Assembly (NCBI GenBank): GCA_943787175.1
Contig: CALSLK010000014.1
Location: 80,131-144,130, forward strand
Length of the DNA: 64,000 nucleotides
Reading direction: 5' to 3'
Source of the DNA: an uncultured Alphaproteobacteria bacterium
GTDB lineage: Bacteria; Pseudomonadota; Alphaproteobacteria; SP197
Shown here: one piece after another, positions 20,989-29,445 of the stretch
Layout of the letters: every line of letters starts with the position of its first letter
Numbering within the stretch: position 1 is the stretch's first letter
Notes under the pieces: generated by a model
Seen by the model: only the letters and a program-made list of their open reading frames with translations
The model's database searches: none
What the model was told of the DNA's origin: nothing
Position numbers and translations under genes: made by a program

Positions 20989-21325
20989 CGAACGCAAGGC
21001 GTTCGCCGGGCGGGTCGTTGCTGCCTTGACCCCCATGGGGCCTGTGCGCGCACAGGGCATGTTTGGCGGCCACGGCATCTTCCTTGATGATCTGATGCTG
21101 GGCCTCACCCTGGAAAACCAGCTCTGGCTCAAGGCCGACGACCTCAACCGCAGCCTCTACCGTGACGCCGGCTCCCGTTGTTTCGTTTACAAACGCATGG
21201 GCAAACCCGTCGAACTGGGATTCTGGTGCGTCCCCCCGGAAATCTGGGCCAACCCCCATGACCTCATCGCCTGGGCCGAAAGCGCCTTTGCCGCAGCCAA
21301 ACGGACCAAGGCCAAAAAGCGTTGA
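20960..21325 (+). CDS. TfoX N-terminal-domain protein, first of a tandem pair
   Basis: About 121 residues consisting of a single TfoX_N-type domain: FAGRVVAALTPMGPV helix, MFGGHGIFLDDLMLGLT, LWLKADDLNRSLY, FVYKRMGKPVELGFWCVP and a C-terminal helix AESAFAAAKR. There is no ATG ahead of the domain; TTG 20960 is the only upstream candidate and overlaps the last 29 bases of sspB in another frame. The family name comes from the competence regulator TfoX/Sxy, but single-domain relatives have no established role. Lies directly behind sspB. Confidence 0.75.
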   Translation: MPSTTFAKSSERKAFAGRVVAALTPMGPVRAQGMFGGHGIFLDDLMLGLTLENQLWLKADDLNRSLYRDAGSRCFVYKRMGKPVELGFWCVPPEIWANPHDLIAWAESAFAAAKRTKAKKR

Positions 21326-21332
21326 GCCAACG

Positions 21333-21695
21333 TTGAGCAAATCAAAACGGGCCATAACCCAAAGCCCCTTCGCCGAACGTGTGCTCGCGGCGTTGATGCC
21401 CATGGGACCGGTCGAAACCCGCATCATCTTCGGGCGTCACGGCATCTATCTCGACGACATCATGTTCGGCTGGCTCCTGACCGACGATGAACTGTGGTTC
21501 CGCGCCGACGACCTCAACCGTGATCTCTACCGGTCCGCCGGTGCCCGCATCTTCACCTACAAACGCCAGGCCCGGACCATCGAAGTTTCCTACTACGCCG
21601 TCCCCGATGCCATCTGGTTCGACCGCGATGAACTCATCTCATGGGCCGAAAGCGCGCTGGCCGCCGCCAAACGCCTGCGTGCGAAAAAACGGTGA
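21333..21695 (+). CDS. TfoX N-terminal-domain protein, second of a tandem pair
   Basis: Paralogue of the preceding gene, seven bases further on: SPFAERVLAALMPMGPVETR, IFGRHGIYLDDIMFGWLL, LWFRADDLNRDLY, FTYKRQARTIEVSYYAVP and AESALAAAKRLRAKKR. About 120 residues. Again the best start is TTG (21333). The two copies share domain layout and many residues, so they arose by tandem duplication followed by divergence. The last 52 bases are repeated at 23122-23173. Confidence 0.75.
   Translation: MSKSKRAITQSPFAERVLAALMPMGPVETRIIFGRHGIYLDDIMFGWLLTDDELWFRADDLNRDLYRSAGARIFTYKRQARTIEVSYYAVPDAIWFDRDELISWAESALAAAKRLRAKKR
21644..21695 (+). repeat. 52-bp direct repeat, copy 1 (3' end of second TfoX gene)
   Basis: Starts GGCCGAAAGCGCGCTGGCCG and ends with the TGA of the TfoX gene. 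It matches 23122-23173 at 49 of 52 positions. All three differences are C here against T in the other copy. Confidence 0.85.
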
Positions 21696-21699
21696 AAAG

Positions 21700-22143
21700 C
21701 TATGCGGTCCCTTCAGCCGGTGCGCGTAAACGCACGGCGCCAGAGCAGAGAACAGGCACCAGATAACCCACAGTCAGCAACGTGTTGGAAACCGCATTGA
21801 GCGCAAAGCCGGTCATGATCGAAATCACGCTGTCGATTACGCTCCAGGCCAGCACCGCGATTGTGACGGACAGCCAAAGCTGCGCATTGCCCTCCCCGCC
21901 GAACCGGACCACACCAAGTACCGTGAGCGCCCAACCGATCGTGAGAGCGCCCTGCAACCCGACCGCAAACTGCATCGCGGGCTGATCCATCAGGGATGCC
22001 AGTGCGGGATCACTGCCCATCGTCGCAAGGATGAAACCCATGGCGCCATTGGCACCGGGAACCACGGCCAGAGCAAGGACCACGCCAAACAGCAACACGC
22101 CCCAGCACCACACCAACATCCAGATCTTCCAGAATCCCTGCAT
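21700..22143 (-). CDS. Small four-helix membrane protein of unknown function
   Basis: 147 residues with four hydrophobic segments (about 8-30, 58-78, 88-112, 118-136). No family recognised with confidence. Start ATG 22143 has a strong ribosome site, GAGGAGG, five to six bases upstream. It is divergent from the XRE-type regulator at 22251; the shared 107-base gap contains a perfect palindrome, so the membrane protein is the likely regulated target. It ends four bases from the second TfoX gene (convergent). Confidence 0.75.
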   Translation of the reverse strand: MQGFWKIWMLVWCWGVLLFGVVLALAVVPGANGAMGFILATMGSDPALASLMDQPAMQFAVGLQGALTIGWALTVLGVVRFGGEGNAQLWLSVTIAVLAWSVIDSVISIMTGFALNAVSNTLLTVGYLVPVLCSGAVRLRAPAEGTA

Positions 22144-22200
22144 TGCATCCTCCTCAGGTTTGCAGGAGGCAAGGTTGGCGTCATAACGGTAAGTGCCGCA

Positions 22201-22217
22201 ATTACCTCTGAGGTAAT
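22201..22217. promoter_or_regulatory. Palindromic operator between divergent membrane-protein and XRE-regulator genes
   Basis: ATTACCTC-T-GAGGTAAT, two perfect eight-base arms around one base. It lies 58 bases from the membrane-protein start and 34 bases from the regulator start. Symmetry and placement suit a dimeric helix-turn-helix repressor binding site, most simply that of the adjacent XRE protein. The assignment is inference. Confidence 0.65.
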
Positions 22218-22250
22218 GGACAGATATGATCTGTGCGGCAACGATGGGCC

Positions 22251-23066
22251 ATGTCGATCACTGCATTATCCCGGGAGCAGGAATCCGGCGCCTTCGGCGA
22301 ATCCCTGCGCCGTTACCGGTCAGCCCGTCGCATGAGCCAGCTTCACCTGGCGCTGGCCTGCGACGTCTCGGCGCGTCATCTCTCGTTTCTTGAATCGGGC
22401 CGCGCCAAACCAAGCCGTGACATGGTCCTGAAACTGGCTGGCGGCATGTTGTTGCCACTTTCCGCACGCAACACCCTTCTGCAATCAGCCGGGTTTGCCG
22501 CCGTATTCCCCGCTTCACCGCTGGATTCAGAAGCTTTGATTCCCTTCCGTGCCATCCTCGATGACATGATTGCCCGTCATGCCCCCAATCCGGCCCTGTT
22601 GGTTGATCGCTACTGGAACATTCTCGACACCAACGCCACCGCCCGCGCCCTGCTTGGCGCCATGCAGCCGGAATCGGGCGAAAGTAACGTTATTCGGATG
22701 CTCACAGACAACCCCAATGCGCCGCAGCTCTTTGCAAACTATTCAGACGTGCTGGCCGAAATCACCGCACGCATGCAGCTCGAAGCTCTCGAAGCCGGCG
22801 ATGATCCGGTCCTGGAAGCCCTGCTGGCTGATCTTCATGCCGCCAGCGCGCAACATCCCCCTGCCGACACCGATGCCGTGCGCCGCCCCCTCATGCCGCT
22901 CATTCTGAACGTGCCCGGAATTCAGTTGAGCTTCCTCACCACCATCGCCCATTTCGGTACCAGCCAGGACGTCACCATCCGCGACCTGCGCCTGGAGCTC
23001 CTGTTTCCTGCCGATGATCAGACACGCGAAGCAATGGTTGCCCTTGCCGCGTCCATCCAGACTTGA
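22251..23066 (+). CDS. XRE-family regulator with MmyB-like ligand-binding domain
   Basis: About 271 residues. The N-terminal helix-turn-helix (about 12-72) reads FGESLRRYRSARRMSQLHLA, CDVSARHLSFLESGRAKPS and MVLKLAGGMLLPL. The rest is the MmyB-type PAS-like sensor domain with NPALLVDRYWNILDTNATAR, NVIRMLTDNP, TTIAHFGTSQDVTIRDLRLE and ELLFPADDQT, the usual layout of this one-component family. Start ATG 22251 is preferred to GTG 22233 because the family N-terminus begins there. Ligand unknown; likely controls the divergent membrane protein and itself. Confidence 0.87.
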   Translation: MSITALSREQESGAFGESLRRYRSARRMSQLHLALACDVSARHLSFLESGRAKPSRDMVLKLAGGMLLPLSARNTLLQSAGFAAVFPASPLDSEALIPFRAILDDMIARHAPNPALLVDRYWNILDTNATARALLGAMQPESGESNVIRMLTDNPNAPQLFANYSDVLAEITARMQLEALEAGDDPVLEALLADLHAASAQHPPADTDAVRRPLMPLILNVPGIQLSFLTTIAHFGTSQDVTIRDLRLELLFPADDQTREAMVALAASIQT

Positions 23067-23121
23067 GCGCCTCGCATTCCAAGGACAGTTTCCTCAACTG
23101 CTGACGGCCCCTCGCCATCCC

Positions 23122-23173
23122 GGCCGAAAGCGCGCTGGCCGCTGCCAAACGTCTGTGTGCGAAAAAACGGTGA
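23122..23173 (+). repeat. 52-bp direct repeat, copy 2 (orphan tfoX gene tail)
   Basis: An isolated copy of the 3' end of the second TfoX gene, able to encode AESALAAAKRLCAKKR and the TGA, but with no TfoX reading frame upstream. It starts 55 bases after the XRE gene stop. 49 of 52 bases match 21644-21695. Confidence 0.85.
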
Positions 23174-23230
23174 GCCGTTGCTCCCACACCAGCCGCAATC
23201 TACCGTGATGGCCCGATCCGGAGGAGCCTC

Positions 23231-24223
23231 ATGGAACCCGTGACCGTCAGCGACCACGCCAAAGACGTGATGAACGCCGCACTTGTGTGGGACATGACCC
23301 TGCCCTGGGAACCCGAAGCCATCGACGACATCACCCTGCCGCGCTTCAAGGCCGCAGGGGTCGATCTTGTCTCGCTCACAGTCAGCATGCCCACCCTTGA
23401 CGGCACCATGCGCCACATCGCTGCCGTGCAGGCCCACCTGCGCAAGCATGCCGACACCATGGTGCTCATCCGATCCGTTGATGATGTCATGGAGGCCAGA
23501 AAGGCCGGCAAGCTCGGCATCACCTTCAATCTCCAGGAAACCAATCCGCTGGATGGCGACCTCGCCATGATCGAGGTTTATTACCAGCTTGGCGTGCGCC
23601 ACATGCTGATGGCCTACAACCAGAAGAACCGCGTCGGCGACGGCTGTGCCGAGCGCACCGATGCGGGCTTGAGCCGCTTCGGTGTCCGGGTGGTCGAAGA
23701 GATGAACCGGGTCGGCATGCTGGTCGACGGCACCCATACCGGCTACCGCACCACCATGGACGCCATGGAGGTCGCCAGCGCGCCCTTCATCTTCTCGCAC
23801 TGTAATGCCTGGAGTGTCTTCCCCCACTACCGCAACATCCGCGACGACCAGATCAAGGCCTGCGCTGCCACCGGCGGAGTCATCGGGGTCAATGGTCTGG
23901 GCGAGTTCCTGGATGACCCCCGCGCCACCAGCGCATCCATCTTTCGCCATCTCGACCACATGGTTCAGCTGGTCGGCCCCACCCATGTCGGCCTCGGCCT
24001 CGATTACGTCAAGAACACCGGCTGGTTCTGGAACTGGCTGCGCGACAACCCCGAAATGTGGCCCGAGATCGACGGCAAACCCCATGTCGATACCGACTTC
24101 GCCCAACCCGAACAAATCGCCGAACTCTGCGAACTGATGCTGAAACACCAGTATGCCGAAGACGATATCCACGCCATCTTGGGCGGCAACTTCACCCGGG
24201 TTGCACGTGAGGTCTGGAAGTAG
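23231..24223 (+). CDS. Peptidase M19 (membrane/renal dipeptidase family)
   Basis: Predicted zinc dipeptidase of 330 residues with a TIM-barrel fold and no signal peptide, so cytoplasmic. Ribosome site GGAGGAG lies upstream of ATG 23231. Conserved blocks are TFNLQETNPL (Glu), LGVRHMLMAYNQKN, GMLVDGTHTGY (His), PFIFSHCNAWSV (His), VGLGLDYV (Asp) and the C-terminal ILGGNFTRVAREVW. The usual N-terminal metal pair DGHND is replaced by VWDMTLPW, so the first metal ligands differ from the textbook enzyme. It may therefore act on another substrate. Fold assignment is strong, activity is not. Confidence 0.85.
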   Translation: MEPVTVSDHAKDVMNAALVWDMTLPWEPEAIDDITLPRFKAAGVDLVSLTVSMPTLDGTMRHIAAVQAHLRKHADTMVLIRSVDDVMEARKAGKLGITFNLQETNPLDGDLAMIEVYYQLGVRHMLMAYNQKNRVGDGCAERTDAGLSRFGVRVVEEMNRVGMLVDGTHTGYRTTMDAMEVASAPFIFSHCNAWSVFPHYRNIRDDQIKACAATGGVIGVNGLGEFLDDPRATSASIFRHLDHMVQLVGPTHVGLGLDYVKNTGWFWNWLRDNPEMWPEIDGKPHVDTDFAQPEQIAELCELMLKHQYAEDDIHAILGGNFTRVAREVWK

Positions 24224-24547
24224 GAGGGGCATACCTACATACCCCTTGCTATAGCCCCGAATTCGGGGATCATCTTAAGGTATGGACCTAAGAGAGTTTC
24301 CAGGACGATTCATGTTCGATCCGGGTACGCTACCCCCCACATTTCTACTTTGCATGGGGTTGAACCTGAAAAAACCGGCTGGCCCTCCCCTGGCCCAGCA
24401 ATCCGCGAGGGATCTGGCGCTCACCATGAACACATGGTCGTGAGGCCACCTTCAGGTGTTTTTGCAATCTGCGCCTGCCGCCCCCAAGTAACCCATCCAT
24501 CCGCAGCGCAAGGCTGCCTCCATCACCACAAGGGCTGAACCGAGATC
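24224..24547. other. Intergenic region between M19 peptidase and yghU
   Basis: 324 bases, no gene seen on either strand. It contains the 14-base perfect palindrome CCCCGAATTCGGGG at 24255-24268, 32 bases after the M19 stop. It has no loop-forming centre or T-run, so a protein-binding site is as likely as a terminator. The rest shows no clear promoter. Confidence 0.5.
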
Positions 24548-25393
24548 ATGAGCGAAAACCATCCCACAGGTTACGAACCCCCCGAGGTCTGGACATGGGA
24601 AGCCGAGAACGGCGGTGCCTTTGCCAGCACCAACCGGCCCATCGCAGGCCCGACCCACGACAAGGAACTCCCGGTCGGCAAACATCCCCTGCAGCTCCAT
24701 TCGCTGGGCACGCCCAACGGCATCAAGGCCACGATCATGCTCGAGGAATTGCTCGCGGCCGGTCACAAAGGTGCGGAATATGACGCCTGGTACATCGATA
24801 TCGGTGAAGGCGATCAATTCGGCAGCGGTTTTGTCGGCATCAATCCCAATTCCAAGATTCCGGCCCTTCTCGACACCACCACCGATCCGGCCACACGCAT
24901 CTTCGAATCAGGCTCGATCCTGCTTTATCTGGCCGAGAAGTTCGGGGCGTTCCTCCCAACCGATCACGCCGGGCGCACCGAGTGCCTGAACTGGCTGTTC
25001 TGGCAGATGGGCAGCGCACCTTATCTGGGCGGCGGTTTCGGGCATTTCTTCGCCTATGCGCCGTTCAAGATCCAATACGCCATCGACCGCTTCGCCATGG
25101 AAACCAAACGCCAGCTCGACGTGCTCGACCGGCATCTGGCAGAAAACCGCTACATGGCCGGCAGTGACTACACCATTGCAGATATGGCGATCTGGCCCTG
25201 GTACGGCGCCATCACCTCGGGCAATTCCTATGCGAATTCCGAGGTTTTCCTGGAAGGTGCGTCCTACACCAATGTCGTGCGCTGGGAACGCGAGGTTGCC
25301 GAACGCCCCGCCGTCAAACGCGGGCGCAGGGTCAACCTGAATGGCGAGGGCAAGATCCGCGAACGCCACGACGCGAGCGATCTCGACGGCTAG
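24548..25393 (+). CDS. yghU: YghU-type glutathione-dependent disulfide-bond oxidoreductase (GST Nu class)
   Basis: Glutathione transferase-fold protein of 281 residues whose Nu-class relatives bind two glutathiones and reduce small disulfides. Very close to the E. coli YghU pattern: YEPPEVWTWEAENGGAFAS, NRPIAGPTHDKELPVGKHPL, LYSLGTPNG-like block LHSLGTPNGIKATIMLEELL, NPNSKIPALLD, FESGSILLYLAEKFG, the helical domain with GGGFGHFFAYAP, YTIADMAIWPW and the C-terminal RERHDASD. Cytoplasmic. Stands alone between the M19 gene and a convergent YHS gene. Confidence 0.93.
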   Translation: MSENHPTGYEPPEVWTWEAENGGAFASTNRPIAGPTHDKELPVGKHPLQLHSLGTPNGIKATIMLEELLAAGHKGAEYDAWYIDIGEGDQFGSGFVGINPNSKIPALLDTTTDPATRIFESGSILLYLAEKFGAFLPTDHAGRTECLNWLFWQMGSAPYLGGGFGHFFAYAPFKIQYAIDRFAMETKRQLDVLDRHLAENRYMAGSDYTIADMAIWPWYGAITSGNSYANSEVFLEGASYTNVVRWEREVAERPAVKRGRRVNLNGEGKIRERHDASDLDG

Positions 25394-25428
25394 GGTCCTG
25401 GCTGACACCAGCCTGCATCAATGAAAAA

Positions 25429-25459
25429 GGGGCGACCGGCATCGCTGCACGGCCGCCCC
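25429..25459 (-). terminator. Terminator of the YHS-domain gene
   Basis: GGGGCG (25429-25434) pairs with CGCCCC (25454-25459), extended inward by CCG/CGG with one mismatch. On the minus strand it is followed by TTTTT, about 30 bases past the YHS stop. It may also stop yghU transcripts from the other side. Confidence 0.75.
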
Positions 25460-25489
25460 TACTTCAGGCCCTTATGGAAGGCTGTCTGA

Positions 25490-26059
25490 TCAGTTCAACT
25501 GCTGGGGGTGGGCAATATCGGCACCTTCACCGGCATGGGTGTACATATCGGCGGAACCGTCCTGGAGACCGGCGTGCAGGTCGGGCCAGTTGGCCTCAGC
25601 CTGGCTGATACGGCTGGACTGTTCGTCAACAAAGGCATCGCGGGTTTCGGCATCCCAGTTGAGGTAGAGCTTGTCATCAATCACGGCCCAGCCGTCCACG
25701 AAATCAACCTCGGCGCCGTAACCTTCCGACACGGCATAGGAGCACCAGCCATTGTGCTGGGGTTCGTACCGCGCGGGATCAGCAGCAAAGGCTGAGGCAT
25801 TCTCGGCCGAGCTGAAGAGCCAGGTATTACCCTTGTAGTCGACCTCATAGGCGGCATCGCCCTTGGCAGGCGCACCGTCGAAATAGGCCACCACGTCGAA
25901 GCCATCCATGGCGACACCATCAGGCAGCGCATTGAGGACGTCTTCGGCCTGGGCGGCACCGGCAGCAACGCTCAGCGAAACACCGGTGGCAACAACGCCC
26001 ATGATGAGCGTACGGCGCGTGGCATCAAACGCACCGGAAACGGAACTGGCAAACGACAT
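25490..26059 (-). CDS. Exported YHS-domain protein
   Basis: 189 residues. The start ATG 26059 is chosen because AAGGGA precedes it and it begins a signal peptide (RRTLIMGVVATGVSLSVAAG, probable cleavage after AQA near residue 38); the twin Arg suggests possible Tat export. The YHS-like core follows: VAMDGFDVVAYF, AYEVDYKGNTWLFSSAENA, FAADPARYEPQHNGWCSYAV. This YHS family is commonly exported and thought to bind metal, but its role is not established. The C-terminal 50 residues are helical and acidic. Confidence 0.85.
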   Translation of the reverse strand: MSFASSVSGAFDATRRTLIMGVVATGVSLSVAAGAAQAEDVLNALPDGVAMDGFDVVAYFDGAPAKGDAAYEVDYKGNTWLFSSAENASAFAADPARYEPQHNGWCSYAVSEGYGAEVDFVDGWAVIDDKLYLNWDAETRDAFVDEQSSRISQAEANWPDLHAGLQDGSADMYTHAGEGADIAHPQQLN

Positions 26060-26303
26060 GTCGAAATTCCCTTGGATTTGGATTGGATGGCATGAAACGC
26101 GGAGACGGATCATCGCCCCCACAACCGATATGGGACGATTCCAAGGCAGCCCGAATGAACTGACTTCAACTAAAAGTTGGGACATGTGTCTGGCAGCCCG
26201 CGCCATGGCGTCAATCCAGCGCAACGCAGGCACCGCAACAGACTACGCAGCCGGCCCGCATCTGTGTTAGTCAGACAGCATCGTTCAAGACCGAGGAATG
26301 ACC

Positions 26304-27698
26304 ATGGCCGAGACACGTATCGAGACCGACTCAATAGGTGAGATGGAAGTCGCCGCCGACCGCTACTGGGGTGCGCAGACGGAACGGTCGCTGATGAACT
26401 TCAAGATCGGCGGCGAACGCATGCCCGAACCGCTGATCCGTGCCTATGGCACGGTCAAGAAGGCCGCAGCGCGGGTCAACGAGAACGCCGGGCGCCTGGA
26501 TCATGATCTCTCGGAAGCCATTCAGCAGGCCGCGGGCGAGGTCATCAACGGCACGCTGGCCGACCACTTCCCGCTCGTCGTCTGGCAGACCGGTTCGGGC
26601 ACCCAGACCAACATGAACGTCAATGAGGTCATCTCGAACCGCGCGATCGAGATCATGGGCGGCGTGATCGGCTCCAAATCGCCGGTCCACCCCAACGACC
26701 ACGTCAACATGAGCCAGTCGTCCAACGACAGCTTCCCCACGGCCATGCACATTGCCGTCGCTACGGAAGCCTGCCACGCGCTGCTCCCTTCCCTCACCCA
26801 TCTCCATGAAGCGCTGGTTGCCAAATCAGAAGCGTTCGATTCGATCATCAAGATCGGGCGCACCCATCTCCAGGACGCCACGCCGCTGACCCTGGGCCAG
26901 GAATTCTCCGGCTATGCCAAGCAGATTGAACTGGGTATCGTGCGCGTGCGCGGGGCTCTCCCGCACCTCCTGCGTCTGGCCATGGGTGGCACGGCCGTGG
27001 GCACCGGCCTGAATTCACCTGCCGGGTTCGACGAGACCTTTGCCCGCGAAGTCGCCAGTCTGACTGGCTTGGACTTCATTACCGCCGACAACAAGTTCGA
27101 AGCGCTGGCCGCACATGATGCCATGGTCGAGGTCTCGGGCGTGCTGAACGTACTGGCCGTCAGCCTCAACAAGATCGCCAACGACCTGCGCCTGCTGGGT
27201 TCGGGCCCGCGTAGCGGCATCGGCGAGATTTCACTGCCTGCAAACGAGCCTGGCTCCTCGATCATGCCGGGCAAGGTCAACCCGACCCAGTGCGAAGCCA
27301 TGACCATGGTCTGCGCCGAAGTCATGGGTAACAACGTGGCGGTCACCGTTGCGGGCGCCCAGGGCCATTTTGAGCTCAACGTCTTCAAACCGGTCATGGT
27401 CTACAACGTCCTGCGCTCAATCCGCCTGCTCAGCGATGCCTCCATCAGTTTCACAGACAACTGCGTCGTTGGTGTCGAGGCCAACATCGACCAGATCGAC
27501 CAGTTGATGCAACGCTCGCTCATGCTGGTCACCGCGCTTAACCCGCATATCGGTTATGACAACGCGGCCAAGGTTGCCAAGAAAGCCCATGCCGATGGCA
27601 CGACGCTCAAGGAAGCAGCCATGGAACTCAAACTGATGACATCAGACGAGTTCGATCAGTGGGTGCGCCCGCAAGACATGGTCCGGCCGGCCGGCTAA
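26304..27698 (+). CDS. fumC: Fumarate hydratase class II
   Basis: Iron-independent TCA-cycle enzyme that hydrates fumarate to malate. It has 464 residues from ATG 26304, the start best spaced from GAGG; a second ATG lies two codons upstream. Motifs are [45 protein letters not shown] and the superfamily signature [11 protein letters not shown], with [17 protein letters not shown] at the end. Frame and length normal. Its stop lies 11 bases ahead of the GTG start of the iron permease gene, so read-through transcription is likely. Confidence 0.97.
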   Translation: MAETRIETDSIGEMEVAADRYWGAQTERSLMNFKIGGERMPEPLIRAYGTVKKAAARVNENAGRLDHDLSEAIQQAAGEVINGTLADHFPLVVWQTGSGTQTNMNVNEVISNRAIEIMGGVIGSKSPVHPNDHVNMSQSSNDSFPTAMHIAVATEACHALLPSLTHLHEALVAKSEAFDSIIKIGRTHLQDATPLTLGQEFSGYAKQIELGIVRVRGALPHLLRLAMGGTAVGTGLNSPAGFDETFAREVASLTGLDFITADNKFEALAAHDAMVEVSGVLNVLAVSLNKIANDLRLLGSGPRSGIGEISLPANEPGSSIMPGKVNPTQCEAMTMVCAEVMGNNVAVTVAGAQGHFELNVFKPVMVYNVLRSIRLLSDASISFTDNCVVGVEANIDQIDQLMQRSLMLVTALNPHIGYDNAAKVAKKAHADGTTLKEAAMELKLMTSDEFDQWVRPQDMVRPAG

Positions 27699-27709
27699 CG
27701 GCCCAGCGC

Positions 27710-29398
27710 GTGTCGACCCAGAGCGCAACACAGGCGACAAGGCGACGCTGGTCTCACGGCGCGGGTGGCTTCCTGAGTGTGGGAACCGTCGTGATTGCAG
27801 CGCTGGTCTCGCTCCCTATTCTGGCGGTTGCGGTGAACCTGTTTGCCGACAGTGACGGTCTCTGGGCACAGCTTGCCGCGACCGTTCTGCCCGATTACCT
27901 CATCAACACCTTCGCGCTGATGTTTGGTGTCGGCATTCTGGCTGGCGCCATGGGAACTGGTGCCGCCTGGCTTGTCACCATGTGTGAATTCCCCGGCAGG
28001 CGGATCATGGAATGGGCCCTGCTGTTGCCCTTTGCCGTGCCCGCCTATGTGCTGGCTTACGTCTATACCGACCTGCTGGAGTTTGCCGGCCCGATCCAGA
28101 CCTTCCTGCGCGAGCTCTTCAACTGGACCCGCCACGACTACTGGTTCCCCGCGATCCGCTCCACGCCCGGCGCCATCGTCATGCTCTCGCTGGTGCTTTA
28201 CCCCTATGTCTATCTGCTGGGACGCGCGTCATTTCTCTCTCAGTCCGTGGCAGCCTTGGAGGTCGCACGCACACTGGGACACGGGCCATGGTCCAGCTTC
28301 TTCCGCATTGCTTTGCCCATGGCGCGGCCCGGCATTGCTGCGGGCCTGGCACTGGCGCTGATGGAAACCCTGGCCGATTTCGGCACGGTCGAGTTCTTCG
28401 GCGTGCGAACTTTCACCACCGGCATCTACCGAACCTGGTTCCTGCGCGGCTCACCCGAAGTCGCAGCGCAATTGGCCAGCATTCTGATGTTGTTTGTCAT
28501 CGCCGTTCTCACCCTGGAACGCCTGACCCGCGGCAAGGCCCGCTTTAGCAGTTCAACAGGCCGATTCGTGCCACTGCCACGTTATGTTCTGAAGGGCCCG
28601 AAATGCTGGGCCGCCATCGCTGCCTGCACGCTTCCTGTCGTGTTCGGCTTTGCGCTTCCGGCCATCATCCTGCTGTCCCTCACGCTGGAACGCGGTGACA
28701 CCGCTTTCGGCTTTGCATTCCTGGGCTTTGCCGGAAACTCGATCATGGTGGCCAGTCTTGCTGCCATCCTGGCAGTCGCTGCTGCCATGATCCTGGGCTA
28801 CGGCGCGCGCATGGCAACAACGCCTGTCCCACGTTACGCCGGACGTGTTGCCTCCATGGGTTATGCCATTCCCGGTTCGGTCATTGCCGTGGGCGTGCTG
28901 ATCCCGCTTGCCTGGTTCGACAACAGCCTGGATGCCTTCATGCGTGAGACCTTCGGGGTCTCAACCGGCCTGCTGCTCACCGGCTCGATTGCCGCGCTAC
29001 TGTTTGCCTATGTCGTGCGTTTCCTGGCCGTTGCCTATAACGCCGTCGATGCGGGCCTTACCAAGGTCACGCCCAGCATGGATGGTGCCTCGCGCACCCT
29101 GGGCCATGGCCTGGGTTCGACCCTGGCGCGCGTTCATGCGCCTCTGCTGCGCGGCAGCCTGCTTTCGGGCGCGCTACTGGTCTTTGTCGATGTCATGAAG
29201 GAGCTGCCCGCCACGCTCATCGTGCGGCCCTTCAACTTCGAGACCCTGGCAACGCGCGTCTATCGTCTGGCCGCCGACGAACGCCTGGCCGAAGCCAGCA
29301 CCGCAGCCCTTGCCATCGTTGTTGTCGGGGTTGTTCCCGTCATCCTGCTATCACGCGCCATCGCCCGCTCAAGGCCCGGCACAAGACACGAAGCGTGA
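27710..29398 (+). CDS. Iron(III)-type ABC transporter permease (FbpB-like, fused two-domain)
   Basis: Membrane component of a ferric-iron/thiamine-type importer. About 562 residues, with twelve or so hydrophobic segments arranged as two permease halves. Each half has the EAA loop that docks the ATPase: VARTLGHGPWSSFFRIALPM (about residue 187) and SRTLGHGLGSTLARVHAPLL (about 463). The GTG start at 27710 follows the fumC stop directly. The matching binding protein is encoded 1.4 kb downstream on the other strand (30842-31867), separated by an MFS gene; no ATP-binding subunit is in the window. Iron rather than thiamine is favoured by that binding protein. Confidence 0.85.
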   Translation: MSTQSATQATRRRWSHGAGGFLSVGTVVIAALVSLPILAVAVNLFADSDGLWAQLAATVLPDYLINTFALMFGVGILAGAMGTGAAWLVTMCEFPGRRIMEWALLLPFAVPAYVLAYVYTDLLEFAGPIQTFLRELFNWTRHDYWFPAIRSTPGAIVMLSLVLYPYVYLLGRASFLSQSVAALEVARTLGHGPWSSFFRIALPMARPGIAAGLALALMETLADFGTVEFFGVRTFTTGIYRTWFLRGSPEVAAQLASILMLFVIAVLTLERLTRGKARFSSSTGRFVPLPRYVLKGPKCWAAIAACTLPVVFGFALPAIILLSLTLERGDTAFGFAFLGFAGNSIMVASLAAILAVAAAMILGYGARMATTPVPRYAGRVASMGYAIPGSVIAVGVLIPLAWFDNSLDAFMRETFGVSTGLLLTGSIAALLFAYVVRFLAVAYNAVDAGLTKVTPSMDGASRTLGHGLGSTLARVHAPLLRGSLLSGALLVFVDVMKELPATLIVRPFNFETLATRVYRLAADERLAEASTAALAIVVVGVVPVILLSRAIARSRPGTRHEA

Positions 29399-29445
29399 TG
29401 GCGACGTTGGTTTGCGCGGCAGATAACCAAGCGTAAGCTTTGCCC

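Noticed and set aside
23018..24232. 404-codon minus-strand frame opposite the M19 gene
   Set aside because: The plus-strand gene has a ribosome site and family motifs; the antisense frame does not.
24350..24538. 62-codon plus-strand frame before yghU
   Set aside because: No ribosome site, no family and no codon bias; treated as intergenic.
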